NCBI GenBank assembly: GCA_041391745.1
Contig: JAWKNK010000013.1
Span: forward strand, 1 to 64,000
DNA: 64,000 nt
DNA from: JAIXWP01 sp041391745
Lineage (GTDB): Bacteria > Bacteroidota > Bacteroidia > Flavobacteriales_D > Sanyastnellaceae
Reading direction: 5' to 3'
Both the position numbers and the translations under genes were made by a program. The notes below the pieces were generated by a model. It was not told the origin of the DNA and did no database searches. It was given only the letters and a program-made list of their open reading frames with translations. Of this stretch, positions 16,156-26,201 are shown one piece after another (within the stretch, counting starts at the first letter, position 1; each line of letters starts with the position of its first letter).

Positions 16156-16710
16156 ATGGAGATTATTGAATGGGTTTTTGAAATATTGGATGAGAATCTC
16201 ATTTACTGTCTGATTCCAATAATCTTGACGTTGTTTATTGTTGAATTGGTATTTAAAAGTCGATTCGAAACAAAAAAGACATTAAATCTCGTTCGCTGGA
16301 CAATTATCGCATATACGATAATATCGTGGACTGTAACCCTCGTAGGGGTTGCTGCTTACCCTGACGATTCAACAATTGTAAATCGTTTAACAGGAACTCA
16401 TAAAGTGGCAAATTGGATAACGTTATTATCCACGTTGATTTTACCTGTAACGTTACTTATAAAAAAAGTGGCGACAAAATTCTGGTATGTTTTACTTGTA
16501 GCTTTTTGTTTAAAAATTGGAAGCTATTTAGAACGTTTTGTAATTTTTACTACAAATTTACATCGTGACCATCTTCCTGACAGTGGAAATGCAGCATATA
16601 GGGATTCGATGTTATACATAATAGGGACGGTATTTTTGCAAGGGATAGCAATTGCAATTCTAACATTAGGAATTTTTGAAATGACTAAGAAGAAAAAGAA
16701 CTATGCTTAA
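16156..16710 (+). CDS. multi-pass membrane protein
   Basis: The ATG at 16,156 gives 184 residues (a GTG at 16,141 would add five). About five hydrophobic segments are visible: LIYCLIPIILTLFIVELVF, WTIIAYTIISWTVTLVGVA, WITLLSTLILPVTLLI, FWYVLLVAFCLKIGSYL and IIGTVFLQGIAIAILTLGIF. The overall look recalls NrfD-like quinol-oxidising subunits, but it is too short and the match is weak. It ends with KKKKNYA. Confidence 0.6.
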   Translation: MEIIEWVFEILDENLIYCLIPIILTLFIVELVFKSRFETKKTLNLVRWTIIAYTIISWTVTLVGVAAYPDDSTIVNRLTGTHKVANWITLLSTLILPVTLLIKKVATKFWYVLLVAFCLKIGSYLERFVIFTTNLHRDHLPDSGNAAYRDSMLYIIGTVFLQGIAIAILTLGIFEMTKKKKNYA

Positions 16711-16847
16711 CAGCACATCAATGATAGGCGGGGAGTTTGGCTCAACAAGAATTTCTGTGGTGGCCGAAATTTTGGTGGTACAAATGAGCATTTTTGCTAA
16801 ATATCTCACCCATCTCAGATCTACAAACCCTTAATTTAGTGCAAACC
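16711..16847. repeat. attC-like spacer, variant type
   Basis: The spacer contains AGCACATCAATGATAGGCGG, GGAGTTTGGCTC, then TATCTCACCCATCTCAGATC and AAACCCTTAATTTAG. It is the closest relative of the spacer at 6,700-6,811. Confidence 0.5.
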
Positions 16848-17339
16848 ATGATTGAAAGAACATATAGTTGGGGAAACGAATTGGTCAGCTTTAATAGCAC
16901 AAGTCCAGATGGCAGGTTTTATTACCAAATTCAGAAACCAAAGGATATGTATTGGGGTTTATTTGTGGCCAAAATTTCATTCCTCAATAACAAGAATGAA
17001 GTCATTTATTATGAACATGATGGTGGGTATGCAGATCCGATTCAAATAACTCCAGAATCGAAAATCAAATATGCGAACTACTCAAAATGCGGCGATTTCG
17101 TGTATTTCAGGAGAAGAAGAACTCTTAATCAACTCTCACATGTGGTTATTAACCTTGTAACTGAGGAATTGTGTGAAGTGGAATGGAGTCAATCAAATGA
17201 GGATCAAAGTTTTGCATTGAAACATCAAGCGTTTAATTTCGAGACTGTGAAAATTTTTGAGGAGGAGTACTGGCAAAAATTCGTTCCTGATAAAAGGAAA
17301 GATAAAAATTTTATTGGAATGAAATTATGGCACCCTTAA
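16848..17339 (+). CDS. hypothetical protein
   Basis: The ATG at 16,848 gives a 163-residue soluble protein. It is beta-rich (DGRFYYQIQKPKDMYWGLF, then NNKNEVIYYEHDGGYADPIQ and FVYFRRRRTLNQLSHVVI). No family was recognised. The frame from 16,794 translates spacer. It is a + strand cassette with no partner. Confidence 0.6.
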   Translation: MIERTYSWGNELVSFNSTSPDGRFYYQIQKPKDMYWGLFVAKISFLNNKNEVIYYEHDGGYADPIQITPESKIKYANYSKCGDFVYFRRRRTLNQLSHVVINLVTEELCEVEWSQSNEDQSFALKHQAFNFETVKIFEEEYWQKFVPDKRKDKNFIGMKLWHP

Positions 17340-17468
17340 TAAACGAATACTAACAATACCTGCGCATTAATCTGAAAAGGTGGTGAAAAAGTCAAAGAAA
17401 AAACCAAAAATGAACTTACAATGCAAATCGTATGCGGCAACGTTAATCAAAGACACAACTAATAGAAA

Positions 17469-17993
17469 ATGATTGAGTTCGAAATAAGAAAAGTAACCCT
17501 TATTGATATTGACCAATTGCAAAAAATTGGTAAACAAACTTTCTATGAAACTTTTGCGGCAGGGAACACAGAAGAAAATATGATCAAATATTTGAACGAA
17601 GGATTTTCTGCCGAGAAATTAACGAATCAGATTAATGACAACAACGCTGAGTTTTATTTTGCAACACTTAACGACAAGGTAATTGGTTATCTCAAACTAA
17701 ACCTTGGGCAATCACAAACTGAACTTCAAGATGACAAGGCACTTGAAATAGAACGGATTTATGTTTTGAAGGACTTTCACGGAAAAAAAGTCGGGCAACT
17801 ACTATATGACAAAGCAATTGAAGTCGCTAAGGATAAGAAATCTGACTACATATGGTTAGGCGTTTGGGAAGAAAATCCCAGAGCAATAAATTTTTACAAG
17901 AAAAACGGTTTCATTGAATTTGATAAACATGTTTTCAAATTGGGTAATGACGAGCAGATCGACATAATGATGAAATTAAAACTGAACAATTAG
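17469..17993 (+). CDS. GNAT-family N-acetyltransferase, PaiA-like
   Basis: The 174-residue protein is a complete GNAT domain. Motif A (IYVLKDFHGKKVGQLLYDKA, about residues 97-116) holds the acetyl-CoA pyrophosphate-binding G-K-K-V-G-Q loop. WLGVWEENPRAINFYKKNGF is the motif B region. The start (IRKVTLIDIDQLQKIGKQTF, YETFAAGNTEENM) is typical of PaiA-like polyamine acetyltransferases. The substrate is unproven. The 129 bases upstream contain a CAAATCGTATGCGGCAACG spacer-like end. Confidence 0.85.
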   Translation: MIEFEIRKVTLIDIDQLQKIGKQTFYETFAAGNTEENMIKYLNEGFSAEKLTNQINDNNAEFYFATLNDKVIGYLKLNLGQSQTELQDDKALEIERIYVLKDFHGKKVGQLLYDKAIEVAKDKKSDYIWLGVWEENPRAINFYKKNGFIEFDKHVFKLGNDEQIDIMMKLKLNN

Positions 17994-18007
17994 TGTTCGA
18001 CAATAAG

Positions 18008-18155
18008 ACCAGCCAACAATCATGGTATTTGCGTCAGGAGAGGTGACATACCTCACAAGCTCGGGAGTTTTGTGCTTTTATCGAAATTTAGTTTTAAATT
18101 GATCCCACTAATAGGGTGGGCTGAAACCTGACTGAATGCGAAGCCTTAAACCTTT
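18008..18155. repeat. attC-like palindromic spacer
   Basis: The spacer opens with CAGCCAACAATCATGGTATT then TGCGTCAGG, has the block AGTTTTGTGCTTTTATCGAA and TTAAATTGATCCCACT, and ends with AAGCCTTAAACCTTTATGC. The nested hairpin is degenerate (ACCTCACAAGCTCGGGAG). It is the last clear spacer of the array. Confidence 0.55.
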
Positions 18156-18173
18156 ATGCTTAATGTGAAAAAA

Positions 18174-18598
18174 ATGAAATCTGAGATTAGAATAAGAGTC
18201 CTCGACATTGATCATGGTGATGAAACAATTCATTTCCAAGTTTTTTTTAGTAACGAAGTCTGTTCAACGACTTTGGATTTTAATGGTTGCTCAGACGAAT
18301 TTCAAGATTTCGCAACTAACCTTATTGAATTCCCTAAAACGACTAAAGATAAAGTAACGTATGAACTGGGAGATAAAGGTTACAGATGGGCTTACTATCT
18401 GCGAATAGCGTATTGCATTCACCCAAATGGACATTCTGCTTTGAAAATTGAAGCGGCTAACAATGGAAAGTGGACCCCAGGCATCATGAATCGAAATTTG
18501 AAATCGCATCAGAAGTAGCTTCCGTGAACAGGCTCGGAAATAAATTGAAAATATGGAACCCATTGAAAGAAAAGCACTTTGAATGGAGACCAAAATGA
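18174..18598 (+). pseudogene. hypothetical gene with one frameshift
   Basis: The first frame (MKSEIRIRVLDIDHGDET, through IAYCIHPNGHSALKI) ends early at 18,518. The next frame picks up near 18,485 as HESKFEIASEVASVN and RLGNKLKIWNPLKEKHF, ending at 18,598, for about 141 residues. No signal peptide. The family is unknown. A single-base slip near CCAGGCATCATGA is enough to explain it. Confidence 0.6.
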
Positions 18599-18741
18599 AG
18601 TTTAGTGCTAAGACTCGCATCATAGCAACTTTACTACACGCTCGTGATAACCAAAACGAAATCCGGTTAATGAAAAGAATTTTTTTTGGCATTGTGTCTA
18701 CTTTATAGAATTGATTCATACAATTTTAGACGTTAACAAAC

Positions 18742-19309
18742 ATGAAAAAACACCAATATAAAGACTTGACAATTGAAGTGCTTAACGAACCGACATACAA
18801 GTATGGTTCGGCAGATAACAATTTCAATTACGCAAATATTTACTTCGGTGAGGATGGAGATAAATATCCGACTTCAAAACATGGCATTAAATTATACCGA
18901 GACGACCAAGTTATTGATAGTTGTATAGTCATCAGTTCGGGTGGTGCGACAGGAATTCATCAAAATTCATTCCTTGTAGATAATGATCGATTGGTAATTT
19001 GTTGTTGCGGCACAGTATTTAGCCTGTCGCTTCTCACCTTGAATTAAAATGGAAAACTCAGGCAGACCTGGCGACTTGTTTTCAAATTTTCAAACAGCAG
19101 GAGGACTACATTGTACATGGAGAATTTCAAGTAACGAAACTTGATAAGGACGGCAATATTATATGGGATTTTGGAGGTTCAGATATATTTGTATCAATAG
19201 ATGGTGATGAAGAATTTAAAATTGAAAGTGACGGTATTTTATTAACGGATTCTTGGTAAAAGACAAAAATATAAAATAGACTTTGACGGAAAACTTCAAT
19301 GGCGGACTC
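18742..19309 (+). pseudogene. hypothetical gene with two frameshifts
   Basis: The first frame (MKKHQYKDLTIEVLNEPTYK, then ANIYFGEDGDKYPTSKHGIK) runs to about 19,015. A second frame continues with HLELKWKTQADLATCFQIF and KLDKDGNIIWDFGGSDIFVS to 19,259. A third may add KYKIDFDGKLQW up to about 19,309. Together this is about 185 residues of a soluble beta-propeller-like protein with an IHQNSFLVDNDRLVICC core. The last certain gene of the + strand array; the function is unknown. Confidence 0.65.
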
Positions 19310-19658
19310 ATAGGCAGGCAAAAAAAAAGCTGCAGGCAACGGCACCTTTGCTAGAAGCTTTGTTGACTTGGTTGCGAAAACTTTTCCGCTCCGAGTAAAT
19401 ATCAAACGCAGCTTGACCGATGGATCTCGAAAGGGGGGCTTTCTTCGGACTCCTTAGGTTGGTTCGGACTAACGATAGCTTTGCCAAAGCAATCTTAGCC
19501 GGACAAATCATTGCTGATAGTCGTGCCGGCTTTTTTAGTCTTTGTCCTCCACCTTTTTCAACTTCAACAATATCCCAGATCGGGGTTGTTTGGAGTGGCA
19601 CGGCGCGTTACCCATCACGGCTTATATTAGCATAGCAATAACGGATATTAAAAACTTT
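19310..19658. other. non-coding, no recognised feature
   Basis: The stretch is more GC-rich than its surroundings. Open frames exist on both strands (to 19,635 on +, from 19,601 on -), but neither has protein-like composition, a signal peptide or a ribosome binding site. A GGCGCGTTACCCATCACGG segment near 19,600 faintly resembles a spacer end. Confidence 0.4.
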
Positions 19659-19840
19659 TTAAAACGAGCTTCGGTTTTCTGACAATAATTGCGGCAGATA
19701 CAATTCGAGTTCATCAAACGACTGGAATGGATCATCAACTGATAAAAACGCCATTATCGCAAAGTCTGCAGAGATTGCATGACCTTCAATAATACCAACC
19801 GTAAGATCACCTGAGAGCCAAGATGATATCGCGTCAAACT
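19659..19840 (-). pseudogene. C-terminal gene fragment, unknown family
   Basis: On the - strand this stretch reads AISSWLSGDLTVGIIEGHA, then ISADFAIMAFLSVDDPFQS and FDELELYLPQLLSENRSSF, followed by a stop at 19,659. It is clearly protein-like, but the frame is closed on its 5' side by TAG. Possible upstream pieces in other frames (to about 20,200) were not assembled with confidence. Confidence 0.45.
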
Positions 19841-21019
19841 AAAGCTACAATTGGCATGGGAAATCATTACTTTGATAAACTACTATTCTTTTCTTAAAAT
19901 ATTGCCCGTAAACCATTTTGCAGGAAGATTCAATCAAATGGCAAACCATGCTGAGGTCGGCAGGATGTCTGGGTTTTTCTGCTGAATTCGGGATTGACCC
20001 TAATTGTTTTTTATTGAGTTATTGGCAATGGAAATCCCCAGACATACAAATCTTGAGATTATAGCATTTTCTTTCCTTACCTAACCTTCTTCGAACACTT
20101 TTTCTGACATGTTTAGTTGCAGTAGGATTCTGGAATGATAAGAGAATGCCAACTGGAGGATGCGCTATGCTTTCAATGAGCTTTATTTTTGTGGACTTCA
20201 TTGAAAACCATAAACTTTCAATTAAAATCAGTGGTTCTGAGTTGGCCCTTATCGATATTCTTTCTATAGCCTTGGGTCAACCGCCGTTAATTTTTTCAAC
20301 ATCTAGACTGAAAACAGGGTATAACGAAACAATATAAGAAATCAGCTGTTTGAGTAAGAGAACTTTGACATGAAGCGTCAGCATTTACGTACTCAGCAAG
20401 TAACTGAAATATTAAAGCTTCAGCCGAATTGAAGAAAAGACACTATTATGGTGGGAATCCACCATATTTGGGCCTGAATGCATTCAAGTTGCTAACGATA
20501 CAATTCAACCGAAATTGAGTGAAGCTGGTTGGGTCTTTGCCACGAGATCGACCGCGTCACTCTAAATCTATATGGGGATCTGATATTTTAGGCTTCGGAT
20601 TCAAACACAGGTCAATGTTTCGAGACTTAGGCGATAGATGCTGAAACTGTAAAAGAACACTTTTTTTGCCTCTTTATGTGCTGCTAAATCAAGATAAATG
20701 TAAAGCTTCAACTTCTGCCCGCTGGAGTTTGATTTCTTGATGTCGCCATTCAGCCGAGATATCAAGTCGACAAGAACCTAAACCTGTGGCTGGTCGGGTA
20801 AGTCTATTGTGCCACAAACTAGCTTTACTATATTGTTTATTGGATATATCGTGAGTAAAAGTTCAAAGGAGCTCAGAACAGGCTTATCTTGCATTTCGTC
20901 GCATGATAGAATCCATACTAACGCTGAAGAATGTAAGAAGATTGGTCTTAATCAAATGCCGGAAGAAGGTATAAGCTGCAAAGAATGATCAACTAATATC
21001 ATGTAACCATTTTCAATCT
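19841..21019. other. degenerate region without an intact gene
   Basis: Only short open stretches are seen. Examples on the + strand are WWESTIFGPECIQVANDTI near 20,455 and SSKELRTGLSCISSHDRI near 20,860. They suggest remnants of coding sequence in broken frames, but no family could be named. Confidence 0.4.
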
Positions 21020-21660
21020 TCAAGTTAAAGACTTCATCGCTATGATTGGGCAAGATGTATCGCCAGCGGAAAAACACTTTATATCCGATGTGAAATTATA
21101 TTGAAATTATCATTCGTGAAAGGTATGAACAAGGTAAAGTGGACGGTCGAAGAACAGGAAGAAAAGCCAAAATTGCTATAAAGTCGCTGGGTATTGACCT
21201 GATAAACCTGTATCTATCCGACGCAAATGCTGATTATATTAAAGTACGTTGGCAGAAAAAGGACGTGATGACAAAAAGATTACACCCTAAGGTTTCAATG
21301 CTACTTCAGTTGGTCAGGTTTTACAAAACTTGAGAAGCTTGAAATTTCAGACGCATTTATTTCAAGGGTTAGCCATTCACAAATCGACAGTTTAAGAAAA
21401 GAAGTTGGAATTATGGCAATCAAAGCGGCAAAAGACAAAGCCGATCATTTATTGATGCAATTGGAGAACAAACGGGAAAGCCATTAATTATTAAGAAAAA
21501 TGAAATATTACCTCTTTCAAATGTAGCAGGTGTTGATATGTTGACAGGTTCAATTGGCTCATATTATCAGATGTATGAAAATAGAGATCGTGACAAAGGA
21601 AGATGATGAAATACACCCAAAAGATAAAGCTTGAAGCAATCTATTTATATTAAATTTTTT
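21020..21660 (+). pseudogene. SIMPL-domain (DUF541) gene remnant
   Basis: Pieces in different frames line up with a SIMPL protein: AIKSLGIDLINLYLSDANAD, YTLKVSNATSVGQV, TKLEKLEISDAFISRVSHS, then EVGIMAIKAAKDKAD, IGEQTGKPLIIKKNEILPL and SNVAGVDMLTGSIG. The order and spacing match the C-terminal two thirds of the domain. At least four frame changes are needed. SIMPL proteins are periplasmic and of unclear function. No start or signal peptide was found. Confidence 0.7.
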
Positions 21661-21679
21661 AATTAAGTAACAGCAGGTG

Positions 21680-22345
21680 ATTGCGTCTACAGAATCGAAG
21701 ATTTTTCAAAGCATATTGACTACGGGAATGATGTCTGTTTATTCTGACGGTGTTCCGAAAGAAATGATGCAATCAGTAATTGATAAAGAGGGGTTGGTAT
21801 GAATGGAAACTTATACCAGGACTTTGACTATGGAACATTATAAAGATTAGAAGCGTCTGCAGACTTTTCCTGACAATTTTAAAAGAATGGCATAAACGAT
21901 ATTTTTTGCGGACTGTGACTGTTCTATAGTAAGCCTTCCGCGTTCTTTGCCTACAAAGCCACTAGAGAAATTAATTGACAATCTTAACTGGGACATCCCT
22001 GAACAACTGATTCCGCTTGGACTCATTCCATTTGCAGACGAGGAATATCTGACCATTGGTATTCGACACGAGAAACTCAATTGACAAAAAGGATTTTCCG
22101 ATCAGAGTATATGACCATGAATATGGTGGCGACATGGACGGGCGAAGTTATATTTTCATCCTTCGATAAATTTAGCAGAATGTTTGACCCATTTCTTAAA
22201 TGAGACGAAGACAAGGAAACGATTGAAAGTAACATCCGAGTTCTTCATGGAATCGACCCGGGAATGGTGCAGGTTCGACTGGTAAGTTATATTGGGAATG
22301 TTGGACGCAAATGGAAAAGGCAAACTTTGAAGAATTTGGCGAGTA
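21680..22345 (+). pseudogene. SMI1/KNR4 (SUKH) family gene remnant
   Basis: Frame-broken pieces read FRSDGVPKEMMQSVIDKEG-like sequence near 21,735, then LEKLIDNLNWDIPEQLIPLG, LIPFADEEYLTI, DFPIRVYDHEYGGDMDGR and SFDKFSRMFDPFLK. The P-x-G-L-I-P-F-A and YDHE features fit the SMI1/KNR4 fold. Many bacterial members are immunity proteins against contact-dependent or polymorphic toxins. Several frame changes are needed, so it is called a remnant. Confidence 0.7.
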
Positions 22346-22374
22346 ATAAAGTAATCGCCACCTTGGCGAACTAA

Positions 22375-22790
22375 AATGATTAAAAAATTGAAAATATCAG
22401 GGCAAGGTTGCTTTTAAACAATTCGAAAATTCAGCGTTTACCAAACGCATAATCATTTTCCTGTTAATACTCATAACTTGGTTTTCGCTTCAAAAAAAAT
22501 CTGGGCAACAAGAGTGATATTAGAACTGTATATAAAGGAAACTTCCTTCTAGGGCTAACTGTGATTTTTTTTTATTCAAATTCTTGCTCAACAGAGTACT
22601 TGTAAATAATTTTTTGAAGCTTATTTGTGTGGCCCTGATGGCGTACTTTACGGTATCTCCATCCCTACTTTTGATAAGGACGACTGGTATAAGCATAGAT
22701 TCGGGAACAAAGCAATAATAATTAAGACCACCAATTGCTTATAAAACTGCCATAGCTATTATTTCTGATGCTCGTTCTACATGTGATTAG
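22375..22790 (+). pseudogene. hypothetical membrane/secreted gene remnant
   Basis: Successive frames give MIKKLKIS, FKQFENSAFTKRIIIFLLIL, then RTVYKGNFLLGLTVIFFYS and GPDGVLYGISIPTFDKDDWY. The hydrophobic stretches suggest a membrane or exported protein. The pieces may not all belong to one gene. No family was recognised. Confidence 0.35.
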
Positions 22791-24036
22791 TCCCACGCAA
22801 AAAACGAATATGAAAACTCTCTACTCTTAAAATCAACTACATAATATGTCACAACTGGAAAAGAAATACGACTGCAATGTTAGTATTCGGGAATAGTTAA
22901 AACGTTAAACAATTTCCATCATTTTCATATGTTAAAACATTAAAGAAATGATTTTCACTGACTTTAATATGAAATAATTTTCAAAATAACAACAATAAAT
23001 AAGAGTAAAAGTACACTCAAATGATTTCGATCATATTAGGTCTTTTCGCAACATGATAAATAAATGTCTGATTTTTCACGCGTGAAGAAACCTGTATCAA
23101 ATTTTGTTCAATGTCCAAAGACAAGATAAATGGACCTGACAAGCTTTATTATGACAAAATTAAGACTTTGGGTATTTAAAAAAGTTAATCCAAGACCTGG
23201 GAAAATTGATCATCCAACAGGGACTTAAATCAATTAAGCTAAAAGAGCATGAAAAGAAAATTGAATGTTTGGGAAATGATTCGAAAACCTGAAAGGGCAA
23301 AACCAATATATTCTTTTCGCCACTGTAAAGTTTTAATATGGAAATAAAGCTGCACTTTTCGTTCAGCGTGGCACTTCTTTTTGAGCGATTTTGGTCCGTG
23401 AAGTTCGATGTAACCAAACAACAATTTAATTTATGAGGCCAGCAGTTAAAGTAATGATCAATGTAACTGAAAGGCAAGAAAATATAAAGATATTTCCGAT
23501 TTGAACCCGCGATGGTATATAAAGATGTTCACACAAAACTGACTCTCAACTCTAAACGATATAAGAGAAAGAATAATCGTCCTTCAGTCCTTATGTACAA
23601 GATACAGTTTGTGCAAGGTTTAAAACAATGAAAGTGCCTACATTTGAAACGGCAAAATTTTTAGCTTGGGGTGGAATAGAAAATGAACTTTCGGGGCGTT
23701 TGAGTTAACTCCACTGAAGCAAGACTCAAAAATTAAATGTCCTACACTTTTCACTTTATAAAAAAGATTTTTTAAAGTATGGTAGATAAAGAAAACCGAA
23801 CTGTTGATTTTTTTAAAGTTAAATTTAGGTGAACCGTAAAACTTTGATATATATAAAGATGCTGTATATTAAAACTATTTATTTATAAAATGATAAAAGA
23901 AGACGTCCATACATTTCAAAATAAATTGAATCACCAGAAAATTTATATGACAAAAATACAGTGTTTTATTTCCTACATCTGAATTGGGTATCTAAGAGTA
24001 ATAACTTTTTACACTTTAGCGTCTAATTGTTGCGTC
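22791..24036. other. AT-rich degenerate region, no intact gene
   Basis: The stretch is very AT-rich. Short open pieces occur (MSDFSRVKKPVSNFVQCP near 23,064 and MKVPTFETAKFLAWGG near 23,630), but each is broken within 50 codons. No repeat unit, tRNA or palindrome was recognised. The right edge (TTTAGCGTCTAATTGTTGCG) resembles the dispersed repeat in which IS110 elements sit. Confidence 0.4.
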
Positions 24037-25297
24037 CTTTTAGTCGGTGTAAATGTATCCACGTAAAGAAAATTTTATCCGATTATACACACTGAAAACA
24101 GACTTCCAAAGAAACAGGGTGAATCAGTTTGGTGCTTTGTACGTCTTTGAGGTCACGCCAAGATTTGAACCCATTTCTTAGGTACGATAGAACTAAATAG
24201 AAATTCGCCTACTAATCCATGGCTTACAGTTCAATTCGTTCCACTTGGAAGTAACAAAACATAATTCTATGAATCAAAAGTACTATGTAGGTGTAGATGT
24301 TTCCAAAGGAAAATTGGACAGGATTATTGGACTCCAGTAATTTCAATTTGAAAATGGAGAAGCTAATATTGAATAATCCTTTAAAGATTAAATCTTTTTT
24401 TTACTTCCCTAAAACATCAGTTGAAGGTGTTGAAAGCGAGTTTCTTGTGTGTGAACAGGTATTTACAACACTCCACTTGCTAAAACATTGATTTGGATAT
24501 TCCCTATTGGGAGAAAATGCATTGAAAATCAGGCAAAGAGCAAGCACGGATTTTAGGTAAATAGATCAGAAAGATGCTCTTTATGTATTAGTGTGGTAAT
24601 ATATGCTTTCTATGATATAGTGACAAAGTAGTGTTTGATAATAGTTGGATCCTATTACAGAGGAACTAAAAGCTTTGACACATATCAGAGAAACTTTAGT
24701 CAACCAAATAGTAAGATTAGAGAATCAAATCAGAGAAGCAAAAACACATGACAAGGAGCTGTGGACCATTGAAAAACAACTTTCACCTGTCCTTAAGGTT
24801 GCGAAAAACGTCAAAGTGAAATTGGAAACTAATAGTTGAAAAGGTAAAAGTGAATCACCCGATTTGGCGGCGTCAATATGGGGCTTTTAAAGACCATCCC
24901 AGGTATTAAAATCAAATTTCGTTGATGTTCATTTTATCCACCAACAACTTCAAACTTTTCAATCTGCAAAACAAATGGCCTGCTATGCAGGGGTAGTTCC
25001 ATTCCCCAACTCAGAGTAGCCAATAAAAAAAGATAGAGTGTCTAGACATGCAAATAAATCTCAGCATTATTACACCTGGCGGCTATGGCTGCTGTAAAGT
25101 CACCGGGTGATTTAAAAGCGTATTACATAAGAAAGGTTATGAAGGGAAAAATAAGATGTCTGTTTTAAATGCTATCAGGAATAAACTGGTGCATCGAATA
25201 TTCAGCGTCATCAAAAGACAAACTCCTTACCAGGCAATGATGAAAGAATCTATTAACCAAGATTCTTTAATTTTTACTTGACTTTTAACATAGAAAT
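24037..25297 (+). mobile_element. IS110-family element, copy 1 (broken)
   Basis: About 1,260 bp match the element at 33,929-35,173 in opposite orientation. The boundaries were set by comparing the two copies. The left end begins TTTTAGTCGGTGT after GCGTCC. The right end is TTTTAACATAGAAAT, followed directly by CTTGGCG of the dispersed repeat. The roughly 230 bases before the transposase are shared by both copies and would hold the non-coding (bridge) RNA if this is a typical IS110 element. There are no terminal inverted repeats, as expected. Confidence 0.75.
24269..25281 (+). pseudogene. IS110-family transposase, frameshifted
   Basis: It starts MNQKYYVGVDVSKGKLD, the N-terminal RuvC-like DEDD motif of IS110 transposases. 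Later pieces in shifting frames include EELKALTHIRETLVNQIVRL, then NLQNKWPAMQG-type sequence, PGDLKAYYIRKV and LNAIRNKLVHRIFSVIKRQ from the C-terminal transposase_20 domain. Frames change many times, so it is inactive or badly sequenced. The breaks differ in place from those of copy 2. Confidence 0.85.
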
Positions 25298-25509
25298 CTT
25301 GGCGTCTAGTGGAAACTGCGCAATAATATGTGCCGCTATTCTAAAAGGCCTATAAAACGCTATGATGCTGTAAAGGAGAGTTGCTATTTTAGGTTAATCT
25401 GTTTTATGTAAAGAAATGATTGAGCAGCGCAACAAACCCCTTTGCTCGGAAATAGCGTACATTTCACCCTTGAGATCCAGTAGCAATAATATTTAAAAAG
25501 ACCTTCAAA

Positions 25510-26201
25510 ATGAGTTTAAGCTATATTACAAAAAAGGAAATTCCTTTAGGTGAAGATGTTAAAGGGCAAGGTATCAGAGAAGGAGTTTTTAATTCATTCA
25601 ATCTGATTTTCCAGGTTTCAATGCTGACTGCTATATTTCATTAGCGGAATTGAATCAGTACAGAAGGCTTTATTTGACTTCTTTAATTGTTCAAGAAAAG
25701 GTGAATTGGCAATTATTGATCAAGATGTGATGAATGCCATTAAAAACAATTCAATACTTTCTGAGAATATCCAGGATGAAATTGAAGCCACATTAACCAT
25801 CGGGCAAAGAATAGCAGATAGAGTGGCCTTCGGCGGTAGTTGGACATTTATAATTACTTTTTTCTCATTTATTTTAATCTTAGATGTCCATTAATATTTG
25901 GTTCTTAGCAGCCAAACCATTCGACCCTTATCCTTTTATTTTGCTCAATTTAATCCTGTCTTGCTTAGCTGCCATACAAGCACCTATCATAATGATGAGT
26001 CAAAACAGACAACAAAAGGATAGACAGCGTGTGAGCACGACTACAAAATCAATCTGAAAGCAGAACTTGAGATCAAGTTGCTAGGAGAGAAAAATTGACC
26101 ACTTACTTGTACATCAAAATAAAAAATTATTGGAAATTCAAGAAGTACAAATTGATTACTTGGAAGATCTGATGAAAGAAATTAAAAAGTCTCAATCCTA
26201 A
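25510..26201 (+). pseudogene. DUF1003 membrane protein, frameshifted
   Basis: The pieces make a protein of about 230 residues: MSLSYITKKEIPLGEDVKG, then ELAIIDQDVMNAIKNNSI, IGQRIADRVAFGGSWTFII, FFSFILI, AKPFDPYPFILLNLILSCLA and AIQAPIIMMSQNRQQKKDRQ, ending with EIQEVQIDYLEDLMKEIKK. The G-R-x-A-D-x-x-A-x-x-x-G-S-W-x-F and P-F-D-x-Y-P-F blocks are hallmarks of DUF1003. It has two membrane helices. At least three single-base slips break it. Confidence 0.85.

Noticed and set aside
16156..16710. NrfD/PsrC-type quinol subunit
   Set aside because: Only the general membrane pattern fits. The protein is too short and lacks the family's conserved residues.
19308..19635. Opposing open frames of 71 to 97 residues
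   Set aside because: Neither strand gives protein-like composition, and both overlap each other.
23480..23520. tRNA-like T-arm on the - strand (GGTTCAAATC)
   Set aside because: The T-stem does not close with five pairs and no acceptor or anticodon stem could be drawn.
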